Assembly (NCBI RefSeq): GCF_030867095.1 | Contig: NC_081837.1 | Coordinates: 18,892,001-18,956,000, forward strand | DNA from: Alligator mississippiensis | Taxonomy: Eukaryota; Chordata; Crocodylia; Alligatoridae | Length of the DNA stretch: 64,000 nucleotides | Direction of reading: 5' to 3' | Shown here: positions 1 through 11,496 of the stretch, one piece after another | How positions within the stretch are numbered: position 1 is the first letter of the stretch | Layout: each line of letters starts with the position of its first letter | Notes under the pieces: model-generated | The model's input: only the letters and a program-made list of their open reading frames with translations | Told to the model about the DNA's origin: nothing | The model's database searches: none | Program-made: the position numbers and the translations under genes

Positions 1-900
1 GCTGATTCCATCACTGTAGCAAAGAAATTGCTCAAAGAATTAATCTCTAGATTTAGATTGCCCCTCACAATAGATAGCAACTGAGGCACCCATTTCACAG
101 GACAGATAGTAAAAAACATTTGCCAAGCACTCAACATACAGCAACACCTACACGGTAGTTATCATCCACAATCAAGTGGTGCTGTAGAACGTAAGAACTC
201 TGATTTAAAAATGCGCATTTTGAAAATTTGTGCTGAAACAGGCCTCAAATGGCCTGATGCCCTGCCCATTGCTCTTATGGACATTAGAAACACTGTTAAC
301 AGAAAACATGGCCTAACCCCTTATGAAATACTCATGGCACGACCCATGAGGATGCCAGCCACACCACCTGTTGCCCCACACCAAACAGACCTACAATTAA
401 CTGATGAAACTGTACTAAATTATTGCAAGGCATTAATGAAGTATGCCAGGTCTGTTCATTCACAGGTCCAAGAAGCCTTACCTCAACCACCGGATGTTCC
501 CTGTCACAACCTCGAACCAGGAGATTAAGTCTATGTAAAGGTCCATCAACAGAAAAACGCACTTCAACCCAGATGGAAGGGACCTTTCCAGGTACTTCTG
601 ACAACTAATACTGCTGTTCGTTGCCAAGGTCACCAAACGTGAACTCACGCCTTGCACTGCAAGAAGGTATCACCTCCATTGGACCCCAAAGCAGCTGAAT
701 TCCAACCAAGGTTGGGGCCTTTCCCTGAGGCCAAGGACAAAGACCCTCAGGACCTCACTCAGGCAAGTGAGGAGCATCAGGGTGCAAGTGCTAGTAACCT
801 CTCCCCTGCACCCAACACCTCAGCCCAGCCGGATTCATCAGTTAAAGAACAAAGATATCATCTCCGGCCTCAAAGAAAGTAAATGCTCCCATTCGGAAGA
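1..900 (+). mobile_element. Class I (gammaretrovirus-like) ERV pol fossil, integrase end
   Basis: Plus-strand translation shows the end of a retroviral integrase: a core-domain stretch with HPQSSGAVERKN at about 165-200 and a C-terminal piece with [11 protein letters not shown] at about 570-605, both of the murine-leukaemia-virus type. A proline-rich tail follows and ends near 882. The 5' part lies outside the window. The copy is broken at several places, so it is old. No LTR was recognised next to it. Confidence 0.75.
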
Positions 901-1540
901 TCACCACCTCGATCAAGACCAAGAGCCAATGTTATCAGTCCTTTAGGTAACCTGAGCCCAGAGGACGAAGAAAGACTTTGGCTGCCATCCTGAGTTTGGC
1001 TGGATAGCAGCCGAACGTGGTCCGTCCTATACAATGCATGTCAACCAAAAGTGTTGACATGCATTGTATAGGTGTTAAAACAAGGAGATGAGACACAGAA
1101 TCCAAACACCAGCATGGATCCTATGGGCCTGCTCTCCAGCTTTGAGTGTGGGTCATAGTCGGTGACTTAGCTGGCATTCTGAAAGCGATCCCTCCCATGG
1201 AGAAGCACCGTCCTTTGGACGGCTGGGTAAGAATTGTAAACCTCTATCCCTTGGGAGTCTCAACGCTGCTCAGCTGAGCATGGGGTTAGTGCTGAGTTAC
1301 CAGGGGAAGACTCAGATATTTGTTATTTTCTTCTAAGACCAGGAAAATAATCCCTAACATGTAATTCATTAAAAGTATTTGGAGCCTTCTGACCATAAAG
1401 CTCTGTGAGTAGTTCAAAATTACCCTGAGATCTGGCCACTTCAATTTAAAAGGGATGGGGAGAAATGAGAGATGGGCTAAAGGTGAGCAACACAAATGAT
1501 AAAAGGAAGGCAACTTAGATGAGGAGAAGCTGAAAGAAAT
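901..1540. other. No gene seen; contains a perfect hairpin
   Basis: Apart from the inverted repeat listed separately, no coding or repeat family was recognised here. The open frames are short and do not resemble known proteins. Confidence 0.5.
1026..1072. repeat. Perfect 20-bp inverted repeat with a 7-base loop
   Basis: The arm 1026-1045 is the exact reverse complement of 1053-1072, separated by seven bases. Transcribed from either strand it would fold into a 20-bp perfect stem. It sits just after the ERV pol fossil. It could be the relic of a foldback element, a pre-miRNA-like hairpin, or chance templated duplication. The sequence alone does not decide. Confidence 0.9.
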
Positions 1541-1800
1541 GGGCATATTTTTCTTGCAGAAAAAGATGAGTAAGGTGGGGGTATGATAACAGTCTTCAAA
1601 TATTTGAAGTGCTACCCTAAAGAGGAGGGAGAAGAACTTTCTCCCACAGTGCAGAGAGTAGGGAAGGTAGCCATGACTTTAAAGTGCAGCAAATTAGGTT
1701 TAGAGTGTGTATCAGGAAAATACTTCCTAGTGGAATAGACTGCCTAGTGATGTTGTAGAATCTCCTTCATAGGAAGTGCTCAGGAAGGGTTAGATGAGCG
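1541..1800 (+). mobile_element. Old CR1/L2-like LINE 3' fragment
   Basis: The stretch reads like the 3' end of a CR1/L2-type LINE in the sense direction. It has the phrases for a run of cases of tcaaatatttgaag, then a gaggagggag stretch, then aaattaggtttaga followed by a pattern of early UTR type. It is strongly diverged from the younger CR1 copies elsewhere in this window. Subfamily was not determined. Confidence 0.45.
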
Positions 1801-2029
1801 CCGGCTGAGGAGTAGCAATGCCTGGATTACGTTCTGAAGGGAATCCCAGGTGATCCACACACACATCTCTCTGGGACCACGAGAATGTCTCTGCAGTCCA
1901 GAGCAGATAAAAACTGAAGATGATGTTCAGCACTAGGAGAATGAAGCAAAGCTCCACAACCAGATTGGCTGGGAAAAAGGAGACAGTATACGTTTATGGA
2001 ATAGGAAGATAAAAATGAGTTTCCAGTTA

Positions 2030-2520
2030 GAGCAGGGCTGATCATTATTTGGGCTAGAGGGCCACTTCAGGAGTTTTGGTGAGCTGCTGAGGGCCATGGT
2101 GGGGGGGTGAGGACTTGGACCCCCATCACACTGTCCAGCCTAGCAGAAGGGGGGAGTCTGGGGTCCGGGAGATGCCAATTGATCCTATGAGGCCCTGGGG
2201 CTATTCGTCTGGCACCCACCACCAGGGGTACCAGACAGACCCGGTGGGCAGCATCTCAATGCAGACTGGCCTAGGAGTCTCACGGGCAGAGCGTGCTCAG
2301 CTGGGAGGATGGGATGGGGTTATGGGAAGGTGGGGAGTGGCATCTGGGAGCAGGTCGGGCATTCAGAGCCAGGGCCAGGGCCATAGGATGGTGACAGCCT
2401 GGGCCTGGGGTCCAGGTCCCGGGAAAGACCCATGATCCATTCTCTGCACATCCCTGCAACAGATACCATCTCTTGGGAGGTTGGATCTGGTCCATGGGCC
2501 ATATTTTGCCCACTCCTGAG
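2030..2520. mobile_element. Possible hAT-type nonautonomous DNA transposon relic
   Basis: The left end, cagggctgatcatta followed by a gggcc-rich phrase, and the inverted right end, caggagtgggcaaaat followed by ggcccatgg, resemble imperfect terminal inverted repeats of hAT (Charlie-like) elements. The flanks show only a weak match, so no target duplication is claimed. The open frames inside (for example 2115-2435) look non-coding. Confidence 0.3.
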
Positions 2521-3870
2521 TTTGGGTGTGTGATATATTGGCGGGGTGAGGGGGTAGTTGCAGTCTGCAGGTTGCAATGCAGAATGAACTTGTTTGGTTT
2601 TCTCATGTTTCTGGCTGCCACATGGAGTTAAGAAGGATTTTTTTTCTTGTCTGGCTACAGGTGTCAGTTTCTTAATTTTTTATGTCACTTTCCTCAGAAG
2701 CAATGGGTGTTATCTACAACCTGGGTTGTGGGTTTTGACTTGGTTGTGCTGATGCTTCTTCTGGAGCTGAAGTTGATGCTCTGAGACTCTTGCTACTGTA
2801 CTCAGGGTCAGACCAATCATCACAATTAGGATCAGAAAGGACTTCTAGCCCTTGGTCATATTGAATGGAATATGAGGGGTTTGGCCTTCTTCTGTATCGG
2901 GGGAATGATCCTCTTCCTTGGATAACTTAAAAATTGTTTAAGAAACTACTTTCTGTCCTTGTAGTAACAAGACACTTACAGTACCCTTGCCCTCAGCTTT
3001 CCCTAGGATAGGTGAAAGAATGATTATGCCTGACAGTTGTGTGTGAGGGTTGTTTCTTAAGTCTTCAAGAATAGTTTAGGAAAAGACTTACCTAAAATGG
3101 CTTAGATAGGGATGATCCTGGTTCAAGCAAGGGGTTGAACTACATGTTCTCTACTTTTCTATGTTTATAAGAACCTGGGAACCCTGCTGTACTGCCTCTG
3201 AAGTTTACTATACCAGTTAACAGAGCCATCCCGGGGGGGTGGGGGGGTGGGAGGGGGAATCAGGGCAACCATCCCAGGCCCTGCACTTCGGGGGACCCCA
3301 CAGAGCCGGGTGCAGTGGCCACAGCCCCTCCTAGCCCCACTCTGCGCCGCCACCGCACACCATTTCCCCGCACTGCCAGCTTCGCATCCAGCCACTCAAC
3401 CCCCTCCCATGCTAAAGATTGTGTGCTGTCCAGGGCATGCAGGGCAGTGCTACAGCACTAGATTTACCCCAGGCCCTGCACCCCGCTAGGGTCAGCTCTG
3501 CCAGTAAACATCTCCTTTTTAAAGCTGTTGGGGTTATGGTGTTGTATGAAAGAAGCAGAACATCAAGTGCCTGCCATGGAGAAATCTCAAACTGTTACCT
3601 CCACAAGGCTTCAGCTCCTAGTCAATAAGGTCTCTGTCATTAAGAAAGGACCCAAGGCTGAGCAGGGAAAGCATTGTCCTGGGAAAAACCTAGGGCATGA
3701 ACAAAAGTAGCATCTGACGTGGTCCAGATTATCCTGGTATTTGTCCTGGATCAAATAAGTTGTGGCACCATTGTGTACACACATCACTCTTCCAAGCATC
3801 GTCCCACAGCATTGCTGCTTCTCCATTAGTAGGTAGACAGTGAGAGCACAAATTCCAGCATGCCTCATTC
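2521..3870. other. No gene seen
   Basis: This is mixed sequence with a short G-run at about 3232-3256 and a GC-rich block at about 3245-3500. None of the open frames resembles a known protein. No tRNA, rRNA or clear transposon ends were seen. Confidence 0.45.
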
Positions 3871-3954
3871 AGGGATCCTGGTTTTCTCAAACTGTTTCAA
3901 ATTTGCAAATTCTCTGATGAAACTCCCCCAGATCTGTGTTTTTCCATTATTTCA

Positions 3955-4434
3955 ATGAAACACCACTATATATGTAGGTTTCAGTTGAACATAATGTTTT
4001 ATAGACATAATTACAATTTTAAATATACCTCTGACAACATTCAGGAAAAGATCAACGCCAAAAAGTCCAAAAAAACATCAGATTGGACACCTCACAGTAG
4101 ACGAAACCCTAACCTTGACCGCTACATTGACTGCTTCAGGGAAAGAATGAATAGTGAAATAATCGGCAACACACGCCACAACAACAACCTCTCTCTACCA
4201 GAGAAAAAGGCCATAGAATCTCTAAGATGTAACCACCAAATAGTAATAAAACCAGCAGATAAAGGAAGAGCCATAGTTATCCTAAACTCTGAGGATTACA
4301 TAAAGGACTCCAAAAGACAGCTCTCTGACACCACCTACTATAAAGAAGTACAAGAAGATCCTTTTTCACCAAAAAACTCAACAATACCATCAAATCATTT
4401 CCATCAAGACTACAAGAGAAACTACAGACCTTGA
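3955..4434 (+). pseudogene. Penelope-like element, N-terminal part of the RT protein
   Basis: This frame encodes 159 residues rich in Lys, Asn and Arg. It contains IVIKPADKGRAIVILN, a well conserved Penelope motif ahead of the reverse transcriptase fingers. The frame ends early, and the downstream RT continues in another frame. Confidence 0.75.
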
Positions 4435-5426
4435 TCCCCACACTACCTAACCCGGGGACTTTTTACATGCTTCTTAAAATCCACAAACAAGGGAACCCTG
4501 GCAGACCTATCATATCCAACCATGGGACCCTAACTGAGGAAATATCAGGTTTCGTTGAATCAATCCTAAAACCGCTCGTCACCCACAGAGCAAGTTTTGT
4601 ACAAAACACTGCAGACTTTCTACAGAAACTTAAAAACATAGGCCACCTTCCCAGCAACACACTCCTAGCCACCATGGACGTTACCAGCCTATATACCAAC
4701 ATCCCACACCAGGATGGCATCCAAGCCTGCCTTACATATCTACAGGAACAAGATTACAACTCAGAATACAGACCCAAAGATATTACTGACCTTATACACT
4801 TCATCCTCATACACAACAATGGCACTTTTAATAATCAACACTTCCTCCAGATGATGGGAACAGCTATGGGCACTAAAATGGCCCCACAGTATGCTAACCT
4901 TTTTATGAGCCACCTGGAAGAAGACTTCCTCAAGAACTGCCCCATCAAACCCTTGCTATACTTCAGATATATCGATGACATCTTCATCATTTGGACTGAA
5001 AACCTACAATCTCTGATTGAGTTCCATCAGAAATTCAACAATCAACATCCCTCCATCCAACTTTCTCTAGAATACTCCAACACCAGCATCTCCTTTTTAG
5101 ACACGATGATCAGTATCCAGAATGATAAAATACAGACCACGTTATACAAGAAACCCACAGACCAACATACATATCTGCGCAGAACCAGCAATCACCCCAA
5201 ACAAACCAAAAAAGCTGTGATATACAGCCAAGCCTTCAGATACCACCGCATTGGTACTGAAGAGAACACCTGGGATCGCCACCTCACCAATCTTAAAAAG
5301 GCTTTCACCCAGCAAGGACACTCCTCCAGAGAGACAGATCACACGTTTGAAAGAGCCACCCGGATACCACGTGAAGAACTGCTGCAGTACAGCCCCACCC
5401 CACAAATCGCACACCGCTGGTTATGA
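4405..5426 (+). pseudogene. Penelope-like reverse transcriptase core
   Basis: The frame carries the RT landmarks in order: FYMLLKIHKQGNPGRPIIS (fingers), MDVTSLYTNIPH (motif A with the catalytic Asp), GTAMGTKMAPQYANLFM (motif B), YFRYIDDIFIIW (motif C with the catalytic Asp pair) and SISFLDTMI. The frame is open through codons before 4431, so 4431 is not a true start: the codon there is TTG. The catalytic residues are intact, although the element as a whole is broken. Confidence 0.85.
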
Positions 5427-5559
5427 CATATCACCCCTCTCTTGAACCTATATGAAAAATCCTCAAACAACTGCAACCCATACTACAAAGAGACCCTATT
5501 CTTAAAAAGATCTTCCCAGAGCCACCCATCCTAGCCTTCAAAAAAGCACCGAACCTCGC

Positions 5560-6051
5560 CAACCTCATCACCAGAAGCAAACTTCCTCAAGCCCAGAACA
5601 CACCAAAAGGATCCAGACCGTGCCAGGACAAGAAATGCAAAACCTGCCAACACATCTCCACCACCCCCGCTATTACTACACCCACAACAAAGCCATCAGC
5701 ATCCCAGGATCTTACAGCTGCACCTCCAGAAATGTAATATACCTCATCCAATGCACCAAATGCCCTGATGGAAAATACGTAGGAGAGACCAAACAACAAC
5801 TGCGCACCAGAATGAATGCACACTGGAAATCTATCGAAGACAGAAACACCCAATTACCGGTGGGGGCACATTTCTCATGGGAGGGCCACTCTCTCTCCAA
5901 TCTCTCAGTCCTGATCCTCAAGGGAAATTTACACAACACTTCCCAGAGACGAGCCTGTGAGCTCCATTTCATCAACCTCCTGGATACTAGAGATCATGGA
6001 CTAAATATAGACATTGGATTTTTGACACATTATAATCTGCCTGGCAACTGA
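5560..6051 (+). pseudogene. Penelope-like GIY-YIG endonuclease domain
   Basis: The 3' frame encodes a C-terminal domain with NVIYLIQCTKC then KYVGETKQQLRTRMNAH. This is the GIY-YIG nuclease core as found in Penelope elements, with the Arg and His conserved. Upstream, a CQDKKCKTC cluster forms the usual cysteine-rich linker. The domain would nick target DNA during insertion. The stop at 6049-6051 fits the normal end of the protein. Confidence 0.8.
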
Positions 6052-6367
6052 CTCCCCTGCCCAACCCAGCCCCTGGCTTCTTTACTTTTCATTCCATCAA
6101 GGAAGAGCACACACCAACTGCTGAAACTTCCTTAGCCTGACAAAAGGTTTTTGAACCCGAAAGCTTGCTTAATAACTATTCTCCAACTATTTGGGTTGGT
6201 CTAATAAAAGATATCAAATTCACCCAAGGAACCTTGTCTGCCTATGTCCTTAGACCAACACCGCTACAACCTACACCCCTTTACAATTTTAAAGTACTTT
6301 GGAAGCCTACCAGTGCCTCAACCACTATAAGGAAATAGATTCTAAGTACCTTTACATTTTGGCACTG

Positions 6368-6998
6368 AATTTCATAGATTTCATAGACATTAGGGCTGGA
6401 AGGGACCTTGGAAGATCATCAAGTCCAGCCCCCTGCCCAAAGGGCAGGAAGTCAGCTGGGGTCATAGGATCCCAGCAAGATAAGCATCCAGTTTGCTCTT
6501 CAAGGTGTTCAATGTAGGTGCTTGAACCACCTCTGGTGGCAGGCTGTTCCAGACCTTGGGGGCTCAGACAGTAAAGAAATTCTTCCTTATGTCCAGCCTG
6601 AAACGGTCTTGTAGTAGTTTATGACCGTTTGACCTCGTCGTCATCACTTGGGGAGCTCTGGTGAACAAACGTTCCCCCAGATACTGGTGGTCACCCCTGA
6701 TAAACTTATAGGTGGCCATCAGGTCACCCCTGAGCCTGAGCTTTTCCATGCTAAAGAGCCCCATGGCTCTCAACCTGTCATCGTAGGGTCTGCTTCCCTG
6801 ACCTCTGATCATGCGTGTGGCTCTTCTCTGGACTCTCTCAAGCTTTTCCACATCCTTTTTGAATTGTGGAGCCCAAAACTGGACGCAGTGCTCCAGCTGC
6901 TGCCTCACCAAGGCCGAGTACAAGGGGAGAATGACGTCCCGGGATTTGCTTGAGAAGCATCTATGGATGCAAGGCAGCGTTTTGGTCGTTTGAGGGGT
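6368..6998 (-). mobile_element. CR1 LINE 3' fragment, antisense
   Basis: The minus strand encodes the end of the CR1 ORF2 protein, including LERVQRRATRMIRG and GDLMATYKFIRG, followed by the short CR1 3' UTR that ends in the tctatgaa-type repeats near 6368-6385. 5' truncation is usual for CR1. The piece is a dead insertion. Confidence 0.9.
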
Positions 6999-8120
6999 TT
7001 TACCATGGAATAATCAGAGCTCACCCTGTCCCCTTTGCTCACTCGGACATGGGTCCAGCTGTGGCTGTCCCCCCACTTTGTGGTGCTGAGCAGCCCTGCC
7101 ATTCTGGTGCCCCACCCTGCTGCCTTCCCCCGGGGGCCTCTGTGGTACAGCAGGGAAGACCCAGCATGGGAGGGTAGAGTGGGCTGGGTAGGGAGGCTTA
7201 GTGCCACTGTCTGGAGCCCGACGCCTCCTGCTTGCCCTGCAGCAGCAGCGGGCACAACTCCATGCTGCCACCCCGCTGCTGCTGGGCAGACTGGGGTACC
7301 TTGCTATGGCAGTGCACAAGTCCCAGTGGAAGCAGAGCCTCACTACCCCACTCTGCCTTGCCACCATGCTGGGTCCCACCTTCTCTCCCATGGAGGCCCC
7401 CTGGCGGGGCAGCCCTGAGCCCACAGCAGGCAACTCATATCTACTCCATGCAAAAATATGGGGAGCATGTGCCCCCCATGCCTTCCCTTGGGGGCGTGTG
7501 CAGCAGTGAGGGAGTCAGGCTGCCACCTGCAACTCTGTCCCACTTCCTGCCCAGGGTCCTGGGGCTCTGCATTTACACCCCAAGGCCCAGGCCCCATGTA
7601 AACCAACCCGGCTGGGCAGCGCCTCCAGGACTGCCGAAATCCCTCCCTCCCTCATGGCAAGGGCATTAATCCCTCCACACCCAAACCTACCTGTGGGGAG
7701 CTGTGGGAACTGCTCTCCATGCTGGCTGGCTGCCATGTGCATGTGAGCATGAGCACATACATGTAGCACCCCTTGCTTGATCACATTCCTCCTTCTATTT
7801 CCTGTTTTGCTCCTTTAAAGAAGAAAATGCACGTTTCTCCTCAAAATGAGAAAATAGGTGTTTTTCCAGATTTTTCCATGGCAAATAGAAAACTGAATCC
7901 CTATTTATAATGGTCCAGTGTCTGGGAATTCCCAGGGTTTCCCCATCATGGCAGAAAGCACTGACTGGGTGGTCAGCTGGGTGGGAGTGACTAGGAGTGA
8001 ATGCCCATCAGTTCCATTGTTACCATAACTTACTGTTCCTACCACTACTAGTCTGCTCCTACTGCCAAGACTGCAAAACAGACTTGTATGTGATCTCTCT
8101 CACCCTGCACTTATTTAGTT
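6999..8120. other. No gene seen; GC-rich unique sequence
   Basis: Several overlapping open frames occur at 7014-7669 on both strands. They are proline-, alanine- and serine-rich in every frame, as expected from GC-rich non-coding DNA, and none resembles a known protein. Confidence 0.45.
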
Positions 8121-8452
8121 AGTCTGTAGTGATGCATGTTAGTGCTGTGCAGAACAGCAGCGTTCTGCTTCAACTTCCATTTCTATGGAACAGTGTTTTG
8201 TTTCGAGTTTCATTTCATTTCAGAAGGACTGTTCCATTCCGTTTCCTTGCAATGGTTTCGCTGTTTTGACATTTTGCCATAGGCTATAATGAGGAAGCAC
8301 AAAACAGCCTATAACTTTGTCATTTCTTGCCTGATTCTGATGAAACTTGCAGGGGTGGTAGCCCCTTCTGAGGGCATGAAGCTTGCCAAGCTTCAAGGAC
8401 ATAGGTGCAGGGGTTTCTAGGAAACTGCACCTCAAGCTGCTGACAAGCAGGA

Positions 8453-8581
8453 GCAGCATCCTGTGATCCAGCAGGCAGATCGGGGGCCTGCACTCTCGGA
8501 AGGAGTCTGGCAGAGCCCCCGCAGCCCTCCCAGGGGTGCAGGTGGGCCCCCAATTTGCCTGCTGGATCACAGGAGGCTGCT
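8453..8581. repeat. Long imperfect hairpin (about 40-bp arms)
   Basis: The arm 8453-8492 is close to the reverse complement of 8537-8581, with the shared core ctgtgatccagcaggca against its complement. The loop is about 44 bases. The surrounding 8120-8650 stretch has the look of an interspersed repeat but I could not name the family. Such a palindrome may be an internal duplication or the terminus of a foldback element. Confidence 0.75.
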
Positions 8582-9139
8582 TCTGCTGCCTGGGACCCAG
8601 TGCTGGGGAACCGAGGCCGGCTGGGGGAAGCGCTTCCCACTGCTGGGCACAGTTCCCAGCACTGGGATGCTGACTAGTGGCATCTGGGATGTTACTTTCT
8701 GGGGATGGCTGCTGTCCATGTCCAGGAGAGGCAAGGAGTCTTCAACTTGGACCAGCTCCAGCTTTGTCTATTTCTTGGGTCTGTATGGGGGTGAGTTGGG
8801 ATAGCTGTGTACAGCCAAACAAGAACCAGTGCCATTAAAGTGGATGATGCAGGTGATGTCCATAATATAGGGGGCTGCACTATGACATGAACCAGGAAGT
8901 TGAGAGAGACATCCTCATACTACTTGACTTCCCTGATGCAGGCATCCTACTGCTGATGGCAACTGCTGACGGCGACTGCTGACCTGGAAGGATGGATGGA
9001 TGAGAAGACCACCTGTGCTCCTCTACTGCATCATCCTCCAGTGCTGCCAGGGCTTTGTTTCTGTTCCCCAGTTGCATTGGGGAAGCAGTCACAGCCGCAC
9101 GCTGCCTAGCTCTGGAGGTGACCGTCCTCCATTCAGCTG
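8582..9139. other. No gene seen
   Basis: Unique-looking sequence between the hairpin and the next CR1 copy. The open frames at 8463-8804 and 8880-9170 have no recognisable domain. Confidence 0.4.
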
Positions 9140-10110
9140 TCAGAGATGTTAGGGTCGGAAGGGACCTCAATAGATCATCAAGTCCGCCCCCTGCATAGGC
9201 AGGAAAGAGTGCTGGGTATAGATGACCCCAGCTAGATGCCTATCTAACCTCCTCTTGAAGACCCCCAGGGTAGGGGAGAGCACCACCTCCCTTGGGAGCC
9301 CATTCCAGACTTTGGCCACTCTAGCTGTGAAGTTCTTCCTAATGTCTAGTCTAATTCTGCTCTCTGCTAGCTTGTGGCCATTATTTCTTGTAACCCCCAG
9401 GGGCACCTTGGTGAGTAAAGCCTCACCAATTCCCTTCTGTGCCCCCATAACGAACTTATAGGCAGCCACAAGGTCGCCTCTCAACCTTCTCTTGCGGAGG
9501 CTGAAGAGGTCCAGGTGCCCTAGTCTCTCCTCATAGGGCTTGGCCTGCAAGCCCTTAACCATACGTGTGGCCCTTCTTTGGACCCTCTCCAGGTTATCCA
9601 CATCCCTCTTGAAGTGCGGCGCCCAAAACTGTACGCAGTATTCCAACTGCGGTCTGACCAGCACCCGCTAGAGGGGAAGTATCACGTCCTTGGTTCTGTT
9701 CGTCATGCATCTGCTGATGCACGATAAAGTGCCATTAGCTTTTCTGATAACTTTGTCACACTGACGATTCATGCTCATCTTGGAGTCCACTGGGACTCCA
9801 AGATCCTTTCCGCTTCCATGCCACCAAGCAGGTCATTTCCTAGGCAGTAGGTATGCTGGACATTTTTCCTCCCTAGGTGCAGCACTTTGCATTTCTCCTT
9901 GTTGAATTGCATTCTGTTGTTTTCTGCCCATATGTCCAACCTGTCCAGGTCTGCTTGTAGATGTTCCCTGTCTTCCAGCGTGTCCACTTCTCCCCACAGT
10001 TTTGTGTCATCCACAAACTTGGACAGAGTACACTTCAGTCCCTTGTCCAAGTCTCTGATGAAGACATTGAAGAGTATCGGTCCAAGGACCGAGCCATGCA
10101 GGACCCCACT
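9140..10110 (-). mobile_element. CR1 LINE fragment, antisense
   Basis: The minus strand carries two CR1 ORF2 frames. 9775-10050 includes KFVDDTKLWG, the RT catalytic motif, and 9167-9664 includes LERVQRRATRMVKG and the C-terminal end. The 3' UTR ends near 9140. The two pieces are in different frames, so the copy is dead. It starts abruptly at 10110 inside the RT domain. Confidence 0.9.
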
Positions 10111-10345
10111 GCCCGCTCATCCTCTGCAGCCCTGATCCCCCGCAGCCTGCTCACCTCTGCCTTAAGTTCCCTCACCTGCCCTTCCAGGGCCTCAATCCAG
10201 GCACATGTGGAACAAGTGTGGGGACCCCCACCCCCTATGTTACCCCCCAGGCCTCAGAGGTCCTACCAGGCAACCCCCACAGACAGGGGGCTAGGGCACT
10301 GCCAACCCATCCAAGGGGTCTGTCTGGGTGGAGGCCTCGCAGAAG
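10111..10345 (-). mobile_element. Coiled-coil LINE ORF1-like fragment
   Basis: Read on the minus strand, the block codes for a heptad-like helix WIEALEGQVRELKAEVSRLR, preceded by an EASTQTDPL phrase. STQT phrases followed by a coiled coil are typical of ORF1 of CR1-like elements in turtles and crocodilians. It joins the CR1 RT piece without the intervening endonuclease, so an internal deletion or nested insertion is likely. Confidence 0.45.
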
Positions 10346-10440
10346 CTCCAGGCCAGAGGCAGCAGCAGGGCAGGGTCCTTGGCTGTGTCACCCCCCGCCC
10401 CCCCCCCCGTAGTAGCCCCTCTCCTCATTCACTTAACTGA

Positions 10441-11490
10441 AGTCTCTGCCAAGCTCCCATTTACTCCTACATGGTGTGTACTACTACCTATGAACTGGCC
10501 TGCAAACTGCTCCCCTGTTGGCAGTCCCTGTTCACTAGCTCCCTGGTCACCTGGGGAGTCTCCATTCATACCCTTCTAGGCCTGGGCTAACTCAGGCCCA
10601 GGCAGCAATCACACAGCAATCAACAATGAACAGTCACTCAGCAGTCAGCACTCACTTCCAGCTTCGCAGAGCACCACACCGCCGCCCCCACCCCAAACCT
10701 CCTTTCGGTTCCAGCTGTTTCTCCACTTGGAAACAACAGTAAACATGGATAGTGGGGCCATGGCTTGTGTTTCTGATGTCCCTGATGGATGTCCTGGGAG
10801 TGGCTCACTTTCACAACTCAGTTCCAATACTGATTTCAAGGGTGTGGCTGGTGAGCACATCATGACTGGGAAGTTGTCAGGGTAGGCCATAAATAGGTGG
10901 GAAAAGCCACCTGTGACTAGTTAGCTTGGGGTATTAGATGTCTTCCTCCCATGCTAGACTGGCAAGTACAAGAGCGGCTGAGGCTGGGGCAGGAACAGGA
11001 CACTGTGGGATGCCTGGAGGACTGCAGGGCCGGCTTGCCCTGGGATGCTATGCAAGGACAATTATACAGACAGAATTCATAATGGCCTAGGAGAAAGTAT
11101 TAGCATATCTTATTCCTCACCTACACTGCCTCTTTTCCACTCCTCTGGTCCCTGACCAAACTTCCCCAACTTCATAAAGATCATTGCCAAGGAACCCGAA
11201 ATCTCCTCTGCCCATTCCTGCAGTGTCCTGAGATTAAATTGATCTGGCCCTGCTGGCTTGATCAGACCCAACAAAAGCTCTCTGAAAGCCTATTTTTTTT
11301 TATCTCCTCCCTCAGCTTGTTCCCTTCCTTCTCCAGATAATCCCTGTTAGTTCTCTTGCAGCTTATTTTTTTGGGAGAAGATTGAGCCAAAGGCCACAGT
11401 TGCTCCTTAAGAGAGGATACAAGTATGCTAGCTTGACCACTGGGAAGGAGCCTATGAGAGTTTTCTTTTTTTCTACCACTGGTTTTTTTG
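10441..11490. other. No gene seen
   Basis: No coding frame or repeat was recognised. The region is AT-richer than its left flank and has short T-runs at about 11290 and 11470. Confidence 0.4.
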
Positions 11491-11496
11491 TGGGAC

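Larger units (their letters stand above)
3900..6272 (+). mobile_element. Penelope-like element (PLE) with reverse transcriptase and GIY-YIG domains, broken
   Basis: Three successive plus-strand coding pieces give, in order, a basic N-terminal region, a Penelope-type reverse transcriptase and a GIY-YIG endonuclease domain. The 3' tail, with an aataaaagatatc phrase and a final rrccaacacggctac-like motif at about 6205-6270, matches the tail common on vertebrate Penelope elements. The coding frame is interrupted about twice, so this copy is inactive. The GIY-YIG domain and the cysteine-rich linker before it suggest the Neptune/Poseidon side of the family. Confidence 0.85.

Noticed and set aside
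3245-3500. GC-rich block as a CpG-island promoter
   Set aside because: No TATA, initiator context or downstream gene could be seen. GC content alone is not enough.
7014-7669. Overlapping open frames of 102-145 residues on both strands
   Set aside because: GC-rich sequence open in many frames, with low-complexity translations and no splice-site support.
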